A stretch of 64,000 bases of DNA from Amblyomma americanum (taxonomy: Eukaryota; Arthropoda; Arachnida; Ixodida; Ixodidae). The first letter of the stretch is position 1; each line of letters begins with the position of its first letter. The notes under the pieces are model-generated. The model had not been told where the DNA came from. It was given only the letters and a program-made list of their open reading frames with translations, and searched no databases. Made by a program: the position numbers and the translations under genes. The stretch lies in contig NC_135498.1 of NCBI RefSeq assembly GCF_052857255.1, positions 91,582,757-91,646,756 of the forward strand, written 5' to 3'. Below are positions 43,711 to 53,502 of the stretch, piece after piece.

Positions 43711-45850
43711 AGCAAGAGTTGTCACGTGACCTTCGCAGCCAATCAGCGACGAGAATGGGGAGAGCAGGTTAAACGCCCCTCCCTTTGAACTCTGAAGCAT
43801 TCCCAGTTATCTTATCTCCCCCTTTCACCCGAACCGGTCCAGTAGCTGCAAATTGTAGAAAACCGTTGTGCCCCGATTCCCCCAGCCTTGTTGCCACCTT
43901 CCTTGCCGGAATTTTACTGCATTGCTGAATTTTCGTGCAAAGCTGCAGCAGTGCATTGCATGCTTTGTTCCAGCTTTGTGTTGTATGATGCTTTCTGTCA
44001 TTCTGCGGTTTTGGATGGCGCGTCCTTTTGTCTGTTGCAGCTTTCTCTTCTTTCTTCCCTTGCTTCGAAGTCGAATCAGTAACCTTTACTTTTTTTAAGG
44101 GTAATTGCAACTGGTAAATAAACCAAGTATCATCTGCATTATAGTCGAATGCAACTCACGGCACAGCTGCATATACTAGTCGAAATATGGAATGGCGTCT
44201 ACCGGGTATTATGGTTTCGCGGTTAATTTAATTTTACGGAGGCAAGTCCTTGGGATCAGCCGTAATGACATGAGAAAAGGTGAACGCCATTTACAGGAGT
44301 GCGCCCTTTGAGGAGCATTTTCACTCCACTGTTGAGTTGCATCTGACTTTAGGCATTTATATTTATGCCGCTGAAAACATAATCTCACACTTTACCGTAA
44401 TGCTTGTTCGAAGAGGTGCTAAAGATCTTTCAGGGAAATTTTATTTAAGGTCGACTGTTTTTTCATCCGGAAAAATTGACGAAATCTCCCCGCTACTTTT
44501 CAAATTCCAAAAGGCTTCAACAAGCAACCAAAGAAAACTTACCCATACAGTATGTGAAAATTTTCCCTCGCAGTTGTAGAAGGAAGCGACCAATACTAGA
44601 TAAAAGTTTTGCCGTCAAATTCATGTTCCTTCATGTTCGATTATTGACATGGTAACCGGTGCTTTGATTGCGTAAATTTTTCAGCATTGTCTCCGATTTC
44701 CTTTTCTTTTTTTTTACTGCGAAATTATAGGAGCCAAAAAGTCATTTTGGAGAAGATTTACGTCAAACAAAATATTACGCTGTGTCTGTTCGCGTATCCA
44801 AACTTGCAATTTTTCGGAATCGCAAAATAAGCGTTTTCCACGTATGTTAATATATACTTTAAAAAAATGCGCGGTATCCTTTAAATTGGAGGCGCATTGC
44901 TTTCTGTCGACACATTTTTTCATCGCATGTAAAAATTTTCTTCAGATCAAAAATATTCAACGGACTTATCATCCTTATCCTAATACACATGGATTTTATT
45001 TACGGCATGTCTTGGAAACATTTAACCCGGCATAAAAGCAATAAAAATTTTTGTGTAACGAGTAGCCACCACTACCCCAGTTCCTTGCTTAAGTGCCTTG
45101 ATTTTGCATTCAATTTATTTTTGTGCTGCTGCTTACTTTCCTGCCTTTTAGTTTTTTATTATATGCTTTGTTTGTTTGGTGAACAACAGCTGACAGCTTC
45201 GCGGTGCAGAGGCAAGATTCGGCGCTCTTAGTAATGCATGTGGCGAGCAGGACCAGGTAGACTGACGACAAGGAATGAGTTACCTTTTTCAGATGTTTTA
45301 TTAGGTGCATTAGTTGTAGGCTAATCAGGTTAAGCGAATGCCATAGGGAGAAGGATTTAGTTTATTGTTCTAGCAGCCAGGGTATTCGAATCGACAGATT
45401 TTCAGCCCTTTTTTCAGGTGTCGTTCAATTGGAAAAGAAGAGAATATCGTGACCGAAAGTTATTCATTTTCCTGGAGGAAGGCTTTTGCCGTGAAGATAA
45501 TTTTTCTGAGATGTGTTTGCAAGCGGTGTTTCAGCCTGCCCGCATTTTGATTATTGTGGCTATATTAACAATCAAGTGTGATATATGATGGTCAAGTAAA
45601 CTAGGATTAGACGCTAGGATTATGTGCGGGTTAATAAACATACAAGAAACGTAGTTTGAATCAGTAGCGGCTGCAGAAGATGATGGTTTTATGTGCGGCT
45701 GATGTGCATAAGTGCACGACTGGACATGGTTGACAGAGAAAAGGCCACGCGGCAGAGTCACCAGAAATGTCCCGGAAGGAGAGATCGAGGTGGAGGTACT
45801 GCAGGAAACCGGAAAAACCCGGGGAAAGGTTTTCAGAAAAGGAGGGGTAA

Positions 45851-46096
45851 ATGGCTACCACAGCCATTGTAGACAACAATGACCGACCTACGAGCGCAGA
45901 CCATATGGATGAGACCTGCGCTGGTGTGGGCACCGAAGATAAGGAAGTTTCTCAAGATCGCTGGAAAAGGATGGGCTACTCATATATGGCAGATAAAATG
46001 CCAGGAAGTGATAAAGAGAAAGGGGAGAAAGTAAATCACAGAAAGGAGGCCATTTTCGGAGCAAGCATTGGAAACAGGACAAAAACGCCAGACTGA
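45851..46096 (+). CDS. 81-codon reading frame conserved in both repeat copies (copy A)
   Basis: ATG at 45851; product MATTAIVDNNDRPTSADHMD, ETCAGVGTEDKEVSQDRWKR, ending GASIGNRTKTPD. It is hydrophilic and highly charged with no domain. Shortly after it (46140-46190) another frame reads MLIAGDWNMTRCAES. Near 46405-46450 is LEIVVAGLKGVLNGDAEHAG. The two resemble blocks I and III of SGNH/GDSL-type esterase domains found in ORF1 of some CR1-like LINEs, with the serine of GDS replaced. The region 45800-47125 is therefore probably a decayed ORF1. Confidence 0.4.
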   Translation: MATTAIVDNNDRPTSADHMDETCAGVGTEDKEVSQDRWKRMGYSYMADKMPGSDKEKGEKVNHRKEAIFGASIGNRTKTPD

Positions 46097-47454
46097 TAAC
46101 AGCCAGCAGACACCGGAATTTAGTAGAGGGGGTCAGAAACCAGATGCTTATCGCCGGTGACTGGAACATGACGCGGTGCGCAGAATCAGTGACAGAGCCA
46201 GTAAAGGATGTGGTCAGTATCCGACGGGTAAGTATCAGTCGATTCCCACTGGCGAGCCGCGGAAGTCGTGCGGCAAGTATAAATCGATCCGCTACGGTAC
46301 TTCCGTGCTGTAATCTGTAATTGACCGAAATCGGTAACGCAATGTTTCAACTCGCCATAGCTTATCCTCCTTAATGAAGATGAAAAGCCAACTGACAAAG
46401 AACGTGGCAGGGCGTAATCTGGAAATCGTAGTGGCAGGACTGAAAGGCGTCCTCAACGGCGACGCCGAACACGCGGGGGAAAGTTGAACCGAACCGCACG
46501 ATGCGTCCGGTTCGCGTGCGGTGCATCATGCGTGCGGTGTGTATGGTGCTCCACCAGCCGAAAGACTGCAATCGGGAAGCTGCTGGTAGTGCCTGTCTCC
46601 ACCTCTCCGACAGTGCTGCCTGGCCGGACGGGCAGAGGATCAGGGGCTACCACTCCACCTCTGTGACGTTTGTAACTAGGAGACAGCGGCACTGTCAACA
46701 TTGTGGAGAGAATTCGAAACTACAGTCGTCCTCCGTACTCTCCACCAAGAGTGGCCTGCTCTCAGAATTCTCAGCGCACTGCCTTTCACTTGACAGCTGC
46801 TCGCGGATGGACTGCGAGGGTGAGGGTGTTTACATCCTGGACGCGCCGGAGGGGGGGATGGTTCGACGGATGCCGTGTTTTTTTTTTGATAGTCAATGTC
46901 ACGGTGGTGCCCGGCGAGAACAAATTAAATGCCTTTTTGAATGCCAATTTCGAGGTGTTGCGCAATCGCGTAGGGACTTATTGCTTGCAGGTCACAGCAG
47001 AAATCATGAAAATCTTTATCGTTCCTGGACACGTCCTTTACAGAATGAAGACATCCTCCACCAATTCTCAGCAATTAAGCCGCGTCAGCTATGCCTACGC
47101 AATGCCAGCAGAGCTCCTTTCGTAATCTGACCTAACTCTATCCAGGCTTCGACTAAGCTTCCCTTCGCTCCGCCGTGCTGCGACATTTGCCCTCGAAACT
47201 CCCCAACCATTTCTCGGCGCTAAATTTTGGTGTCGAGATGGCAACTTCGGCGCCGCCTTGGTCGAAATTGGGCTGAAGCACGATTGTGTAACCGAGGCTT
47301 GATGACGCTTCCAGAGCTGAGGTCGAGTCACCCGCTGAGTGCTTGAATGGAGCTATACACGTGCCAAAGGCCCGACCGCCCCGCACCACTCCTTCCCACG
47401 CGCAGAAAAAAAATGCCAGCGTTTAAACTTGGTTAGACCTATTATAGTTTGAAA

Positions 47455-47615
47455 TCATTCCCAAGGTCCAATTCTGGCAAGGGCCCGGTCCAAATCTAGA
47501 GCCCGCCACCGTGTCGGACACGCTCATATATGGTTTGGTCCAAGTGTGCCAAGCTCAATTTTCGAGAGTGGGTAGGTAAATTTTCGGCGCTATCCTGGGC
47601 CAAATTTGGAGATTT
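47455..47615. repeat. GGGCCAAAT-type repeat unit, copy A
   Basis: Carries CCGGTCCAAATCTAG, CACCGTGTCGGACACGCTCA, GTGCCAAGCTCAATTTTCG and CTATCCTGGGCCAAAT. The same succession is at 63005-63172, and a related, more extended form at 63640-64000. Non-coding; a short fragment also occurs at about 50815-50860. Confidence 0.6.
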
Positions 47616-48285
47616 TTTATAACGTTATTTATTGCCTCAAGGCCACGGTGCAAGAACACTTAGGCGTTGACACTGTGCCAGCTGGAGCTTCCCGATTATG
47701 TTCGGCCGCGGCGGAGCGCGCCTTGCAGTTCGGCTGCAAGCTGACAGATGGCGCAGATGTCAGCGGGCCCTGATGAGCGGTTCTTTCGCCTTGAGATTCC
47801 GCTGCCCAAGGTCGATTTTCGCTTTGGTGGCGTGAATTGAATTCAAAACGCAAGAGAAATTCGTTGCTTGAATTTAAAATCTGTAGTGTGGCATTCTTGA
47901 AATTTTGTTTGCATGAAGTTATCTTGTGTAAAGCAGTTAAGGATGTGGACTCGGTCGAGCAACACTCGAAGCTCATCCACGTTTCGCTTCCTCGCTCAAT
48001 TCATGTTTCATTCGATCTAATCATAGATGTATGCATAATAAACATAACTGGGGGTCCTCGTGCCCTTTTCCGCTCACAAGGGAAGAAAATTATTCCAACG
48101 GAAAGTTTTTGCTTCACGCTTATCGTTGCTTCTTCACTCTGTATGAAGACCGTTTGAACATTGTTTCTCTGAGTGGGCTAATTTTCAATATGCAGAACAC
48201 TAGTATAGCGCGGCTATTTACGACCCAAGTTTTAGGTAAAAACTTTCCCGCGCCGGAAATGTATAAGCTCCTTTCCACTGGAGGC

Positions 48286-48794
48286 TTAATGGCGGTGCGG
48301 TGTATTTGTTGAAGCACCACCTAGTGCCAGACATTTCTTCAGACTGGCAGAGTCAGAGTCAAGATGCTGTCGCTTAACCGCTGGCTCCAAGGCTGTTTCC
48401 GGGTCTGTAGGCATCACAGCAGGCAACGAAGTTCGGAGAGGCTCTATCGCACCGTTGTAGGCGACTTTCGGCCGACGTAGCTTGAATGTTTGCGCAGGAG
48501 GTTTCCTCTTACGGGGTGGCTTTCTGAGTCGCTCTGGCCGCGTGAGATACTTGGGACAGTTCGGAAATAATGTAGGAACTGCACCTCTGGAAAGCACGGG
48601 CCTCATTTCCGCGTAAAGTAGCACTCTTCTATCTAGCTCCGCGTAATATTCCCCGGGATATCGCGTCCTCTGCAAAACGCTTGGCGCAGACATGGTCAGT
48701 TGGCATTAACGTCCGGTCTGCCCTAGGAATCGCACGGCGCCACTTGTCAAAACGAACATTGTCGGACGGAGCTTTGAATAATGGCACACGCTGC
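48286..48794 (-). pseudogene. THAP-domain exon of the P-type transposon
   Basis: Starts after an AG acceptor (TGTGCGCAG). The first frame gives VPLFKAPSDNVRFDKWRRAI (with the conserved tryptophan) and PTDHVCAKRFAEDAI. The C-x2-H pair reads C-A-K-R, so the last zinc ligand histidine is arginine. A one-base shift in a GGGG run near 48655 leads into YYAELDRRVLLYAEMRPVLS, then RGAVPTLFPNCPKYLTRPER (AVPTxF box). A basic tail (RKPPRKRKPP) follows, with a stop at about 48286. The exon with the first two cysteines is not seen; the RTE insertion lies immediately upstream. Non-functional. Confidence 0.7.
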
Positions 48795-48805
48795 GCACAT
48801 GTCAT

Positions 48806-50302
48806 CATGATCATCATCAGCCTTACTACACCCACTGCAAGGCAAATGCCTCTCCCATGTCTCTCCAATTAACCCTATCCTTTGCCAGCTGCATCCACCC
48901 TTTGCCTGCAATCTTCTTAATCTCATCCGCCCACCTAACCTTCTGCCGCCCCCTGCTGCGCTTACTTTCTCTTGGAATCCACTCCGATAGTCTTAAGGAC
49001 CAGCGGTTATCTTGCCTTCGCATTAGATGCCCTGCCCAAGCCCATTTATTTCTCTTGATTTCGACTAGGATGTCATTAACCCGTGTTTGTTCCCTCACCC
49101 ACTCTGCCCGCTTCCGTTCTCTTAACATTACACCTATCATTTTTCTTTCCATGGCTCGCTGCGTTGTCCTGAACTTAAGCTGAACTCTTTTCGTTAGCCT
49201 CCACGTTTCTGCCCCGTAGGTGAGTACCGGTAAGATTAAGCTGTTGTACACTTTCCTCTTTAGGGAAATTGGTAAACTGCCACTCATGATCTGCGAGAAT
49301 TTCCCTTATCCGCTCCACCCCATTCTTATCCTTCTAGTTATCTCCCTCTCATGATCAGGATCAGCTGTCGCTACCTGCCCTAAGTAGACGTATTCCGTCA
49401 CAACTTCTAGGCTCTCGCTGCCAATTGTGAAATGTTGCTCCCTTGCTAGGCTGTTGAACATTACCTTGGTTTTCTGCATGTTAATCTTTAGACCCATCGA
49501 TCTGCTCTGCCTGTCTAACTCATTGATCATGATTTGCAGTTCACCTCCTGAGTGACTCAACAAGGCAATGTCATCAGCAAATCGCAGATTATTTAGGTAT
49601 TCTCCATTTATTCTTATTCCCAACTGTTCCCAATTCAGGCCTCGAAATACCTCCTGTAAAGATGCAGTGAACAGCATTGGCGAGATCGTGTCTCCTTGCC
49701 TGACGCCCTTCCTTATTGGAATCTTGTTGCTGATTTTATGGAGGACTATAGTAGCTGTGCAGTTGCTATATATATCTTCCAGTATTTTGACATAGGGCTC
49801 TTCTACCCCCTGATTACTCAATGCCTGTATGACTGCTGAGGTTTCCACTGAGTCGAAAGCTTTCTCGTAATCAATTAAAGCTATATATAGAGGTTGGTTA
49901 TATTCTGCGCATTTCTCTATCACCTGATTGATAGTGTGAATATGATATATTGTGGAATATCCTTTACGAAAGCCTGCCTGATCATTTGATTGATCAAAGT
50001 CCAACGTTGCCCTGACTCTATTAGCGATTACCTTAGTAAATACTTTGTAGGCAACGGATAGTAAGCTGATCGGCATGTAATTTGTTAAGTCCTTGGCGTC
50101 TCCCTTCTTATGAATTAAGATAATGTTTGCATTCTTCCAAGCTTCTGGTACGGTCGAGGTCAGAAGGTATTGCGTATACAGGGTGGCTATTTTTTCTAGC
50201 ACGATGTCCCCTCCTTCCTTCAACAGATCTGGTGTTACCTAATCCTCCCCAGCAGCTTTTCCCCTTTTCATTGCTTCTAAGCACTTTCTTCCCATTGCGC
50301 AG
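48806..50302 (-). mobile_element. RTE-type LINE, 5'-truncated, two nonsense codons
   Basis: One continuous frame contains the RT and C-terminal region: KRGKAAGED, IILIHKKGDAKDLTNYMPIS, DYEKAFDSVE, KGVRQGDTISPMLF, NLRFADDIALLSHSG (intact FADD) and LILPVLTYGAETW. It ends with WAWAGHLMRRQDN and the RSRGRQKVRWADEIKKIAG region. TAG interrupts it just before 50223 and TAA at 49308-49306 (after MGWSG); otherwise the frame is intact, so this is a young copy. The 3' end is a CAT/TGA trinucleotide run (48806-48825), as expected for RTE. The endonuclease is missing. Confidence 0.9.
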
Positions 50303-50635
50303 CACTCAGCGCAGTACTCACCTGCTGTGGGCTACACTGCCGAAGATAGCCAAACACAAGGTCTTGGTGCAAATTAAAAGATTTTGTTATAAACAGCACA
50401 GCAGCGCAGCCGCACAGTCCGAAGTGTGCCAAAAACACGTGCGCAGTGCCGCGCAACGCGAGACCGAGACGCCCAGCGTGGGCCCGCCTTTCGCAGCGCC
50501 CTCTAAGCTAGCGATCGGTTTCCATGGCAACCCCCTCCCTCCACCACCATGAACATATTGTGGCCGCGAGCGGGCGGCGCTCTGGCGCACGGCGGGGAGA
50601 GTGTCAACACCTCTGTATGTTATTCTTACACCATG

Positions 50636-50870
50636 CTCAGGACATAAAGGGAGTTGGGAAGGTAGAAAGAGAAGGAAAAGAGTGGGTGGGTGGGTGTAAA
50701 TCAAGGAGAAAAGGTGGGCGGATCTAACGAAGACGTGGAGGGAGCGGTGATGTGGCCTCTGCGTCCAAGCAATATTTGAGATCGGGTAGTCCGGCAGGAA
50801 ATCCGGTGCAGAGATAACCATTGTGTTGGGTGCAGTCAATTATGGTTAGACATCAGTTTTGCTCCAAACG
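50636..50870 (-). repeat. Continuation of copy A beyond the P insertion; LINE 3'-end-like segment
   Basis: AGGGAGTTGGGAAGGTAGAA, AATCAAGGAGAAAAGGTGGG, GGAGCGGTGATGTGG and GCGTCCAAGCAATAT match 63200-63335 in copy B. With the AATAAATAACG-type segment on the other side of the insertion it probably is the 3' end of a minus-strand retroposon. 50815-50860 carries a GGGCCAAAT-family scrap. Confidence 0.65.
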
Positions 50871-50939
50871 AAAAATTGTATTATTTATTTGAGGAAAGGA
50901 AATGGCGTTGTAATAGTCTCTGATCTCGGTAGGTCGAAA

Positions 50940-51941
50940 TCTGACAAGATCATTTTTTTCTGGAAAGGGGGCGAGGTCAAAGGTTAAAAGCCATTCCTAC
51001 ATGGTGGACCAGGCTGGTCATGGTGAACTGGCAGAGATAGCACACCTGATGTAGCTTCCAGCAACGCTGTTGCTGCAGTAGACAGTACAAAGTTATTTAA
51101 GGTGATCTGGAGACACGGAATCGGAGATCCGAGTTTTGCATCCAGTAGAACTTTCGCTCTAAAAATTGCAGTCCACTTTCGGAGTGGCTCTTCCTGGCAA
51201 CACAGAGTACGGCTTTTTACTCTACAGTGTAAGGAGGGCCATAAAGGAGTAAACTTCCCGGCACCGCCGTCTGTGGGAAGCCTGCACCTGAAAACAGTGG
51301 CAGGAGGAGTGAAGGGAAACCCCCTCCACGAAACTTCTAGGGGGGAGTAGGGAGAGGCCGGACTAAGAATGACTCACCACGAATGAAAATGACTAAGAGT
51401 GACTCAGCAAAGACGAATGAAAACAGCGAGTAGGTATAGAAATGTAATAAGAATAGAAGCAGAAGCATAATCACAAATAGAACAGAATTAGAACTGGAAC
51501 AGTTTGGTGAGTGAAAGAAAAGGAATCAGAAATGGAAGCGAATCGCATTCCCACCACATCAATCCAATTGATCGCCGCTGTTCCTTTTTCTTCTTATTGT
51601 CCAAAGTTGCCCCTTGACGTAAGTTAAAGGAAAAGGTAAAGGCTGGATTCTTTGTTGAATATAAACAGGGTTCGATGCTGAGGCCATCTCGTGTCCACAT
51701 GCGCGAGTCTGGCTGGCGGGTGTCTTGGATGGTAGCCTTGGCTGCGCAGATGTTCGCTCGCAGCTCGAAGTCCGGGGAAAGTCTCCATAATGTGATTCAG
51801 CGTTGCCTCCTTGGCGGGAGCGGGACAGAAAAGAAATTTAAGCGGAGGGATATGTGACCTGGATGACAAGGGCGCCCTGACCGCAGGAGCCAGCACAGCG
51901 CCCAATCGAATTCTTCGCAGCGGCAACTTGAGGGAGCTTTG
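50940..51941. other. No recognised gene
   Basis: A SINE-tail scrap lies at 50890-50935. Beyond it, frames on both strands (51102-51350 plus, 51488-51998 minus) show no domain. A degenerate GACTAAGAATGACTCA-type repetition is at 51360-51415. Confidence 0.4.
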
Positions 51942-52096
51942 GAATAGGGGGACCCTTTTGATTAGGTGCAAGGGGAATAGCGGAGCGACAGTGCGCATGC
52001 TCAGAACAATAACACCCCTGGGGCTCTTGTCCTGCGCATGAGCACTGAATCCCAGCTATTCTCCAACACCCCTGAACCGATAGGGTCCCCCTGTTC
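51942..52096. mobile_element. Small TIR element, third copy
   Basis: Left end GAATAGGGGGACCCTTTTGA, right end AACCGATAGGGTCCCCCTGT followed by TC. The interior differs from the copies at 43296 and 58827, but the termini are the same. No coding capacity. Confidence 0.7.
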
Positions 52097-52363
52097 TAAA
52101 CTGCGTCTTCCCACGGTGAATTATGGCGCGTCAGGTTGCCTCTGCTCGCGAGGGCGGCTTTCTGAAGCTCTTCAACGCTGGAACTCCAAGCATGAAGTGA
52201 CGGAATCAAGGAATGAAGCGCGTCTGCATGACATCGCGTCTGCCTCATCGCACTGACAGTATTTTTCCGAGAGATGCCCTTCCGCCAATCGCCTACTGAT
52301 CGCCGTGCATGGGTAGAACAATCACTGCGCGCCCGTCTGCTCTGCCGAGTACGCTGCGTTACA

Positions 52364-52590
52364 ATGATGAGCGATTCGGAGAATTTTCCCTTCTCTAGAA
52401 AGTTTGAGACAAAAAGTAAAAAGAGAACCCTTGCGGAGTTGGAAGTCAACTTAAACACAAAAATTGTTTGTTTTCTTCTTCCAGACTGACGGAATTCAAA
52501 AGCTCCAACTGGAAAAAAAAATGCTGTAAGAAGAAGACGAGGACAACGCATTACTACCGGACTTCGTCGTCATCGCTGGAGGCTAGAGTG
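52364..52590 (+). pseudogene. Possible decayed two-exon gene start
   Basis: ATG at 52364 opens MSDSENFPFSRKFETKSKKR, then TLAELEVNLN. At 52470-52485 a strong pyrimidine tract and CAG (TTTGTTTTCTTCTTCCAG) look like a splice acceptor. After it one frame reads DGIQKLQLEKKML, a stop, EEDEDNALLPDFVVIAGG and another stop. This resembles the acidic N-terminus of PIF/Harbinger-type genes, but I see no transposase. Weak call. Confidence 0.25.
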
Positions 52591-52599
52591 CGTGTCTCG

Positions 52600-53220
52600 G
52601 TCTGAAGCTGCTGTCTCCGGCTCTCCTGTCCCGTTGCTATCTGAATGCTGCCAGCGTTGGTCGCACCGATTCATCAGTAAATCCACTCTCCAATACAAAC
52701 TCTGAACCATCGAATAGCTGATCTGCTCAATAAATACCCTGATATTAAGCAACACTTGAGGATGGTGCTTCCATGCGGGCGTTTAACAAAAGACTTACCG
52801 GCTTCTTTTCCTTGGCCTAAAAAAGGCCGTTTCCTACAAACAAAATCTACCCCATACCTTCCACTTTCTTCCCTGTTCTCTTCGTTTAAGCCTGTCGATT
52901 CCGTTTCTTTTTTTGTCACCTTAGTGTCTTAACTATTGTGCATTTATGTACAATGCATTTTATTAATATCGATTCTTCATGTTAGTTTCTTGAATTTTCA
53001 GTTTTTTTTCCTCACTCATCTGTGTTATATGTACTTGTGAATGTCTTTTGCTTTCTGTGTACAGTTGCCATGGATGAATGAGTAATATGAGTTTTTTGTA
53101 AAAATTGCCCGCTGCTCTGCGTGTAGCAGTGAAAACGGGGTGACACTTCGCCCACCAACTTTGTTCGCCTTTTTGTCGCCCCTCGGTAATCAAAGCATTG
53201 TTTTAAACTGACTGTGAAAC
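52600..53220. other. No recognised gene
   Basis: Only short frames without domains. The part after 53220 is a leader-like sequence repeated at 53391. Confidence 0.4.
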
Positions 53221-53290
53221 TTTATGCACACAAGAACAGAAAAAGAAGATTTTGTACAAAACTGCACCGAATTCATGGCACCCGAGTCCT

Positions 53291-53373
53291 GTCAGGATGG
53301 CCGTGCAATCCAAGGCGCTGCGTTCAGGTCGCAGTTCGGTCTTCCGGGCGTGGGTTCGAATCCCACGCCTGAC
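53291..53373 (+). tRNA. tRNA-Leu (anticodon CAG), possibly a diverged copy
   Basis: GTCAGGATGGCCGTGCAATC begins the acceptor and D arm. The anticodon arm CTGCG-TTCAGGT-CGCAG places CAG at 53325-53327. A long variable arm (TTCGGTCTTCCGGG) marks a class II tRNA. The T arm is GTGGG-TTCGAAT-CCCAC and the acceptor closes with CCTGAC. Eight T's at 53379-53386 could terminate RNA polymerase III. Departures from a canonical tRNA-Leu are the D loop, where the usual GG is AA, and an A:G mismatch at the seventh acceptor pair. It may be a pseudogene, but all arms fold. No intron. Confidence 0.8.
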
Positions 53374-53502
53374 ATCACTTTTTTTTCTTTTTATGCACAC
53401 AAGACTAAGAGGGAAGGTTTTACTCTGCACCGATTTCCTGCACCCGTCGTCTTTCAGGATGCGATTCTACTTCCGGTTACCGTTCGGTGCGGACGCAGGA
53501 TC

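Larger units (their letters stand above)
39832..47643 (+). repeat. Large direct repeat, copy A
   Basis: From ATACAAAATACACGACAGCC the sequence matches copy B (starting at about 55295) almost continuously, with scattered substitutions and small indels, to the AACGTTATTTATT segment at 47621. The offset drifts from 15465 to 15560. Homology resumes at 50636 after a P-type transposon insertion. The block has the same internal order in both copies: SINE, LINE RT remnant with a second-type SINE inside, TIR element, two conserved short frames, decayed ORF1-like region and GGGCCAAAT-type repeat. Confidence 0.9.
47644..50635 (-). mobile_element. P-superfamily DNA transposon insertion with TIRs, 8-bp target duplication and THAP exon
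   Basis: The left end CACGGTGCAAGAACAC, then AGGCGTTGACACT, is matched by the reverse complement of the right end (CATGGTGTAAGAATAACATA, CAGAGGTGTTGACACT). The flanks are CTCAAGGC (47636-47643) and CTCAGGAC (50636-50643). The duplicated block B has the empty site, CTCAGGGC at about 63195. An 8-bp duplication and a THAP-coding gene are hallmarks of P elements. The interior holds a THAP exon (48286-48794) and an RTE LINE (48806-50302), so the element itself is only about 1.5 kb. No transposase catalytic domain was recognised, making it an internally deleted copy. Confidence 0.8.

Noticed and set aside
46501..47130. 209-codon plus frame with a possible C-x2-C motif
   Set aside because: It spans the decayed ORF1-like region of block A. 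In copy B the frame is shorter and shifted, and the residues show no consistent zinc-finger spacing.
50387..50839. 150-codon minus frame
   Set aside because: It runs across the end of the P-type insertion and its flank, so it joins unrelated sequences.
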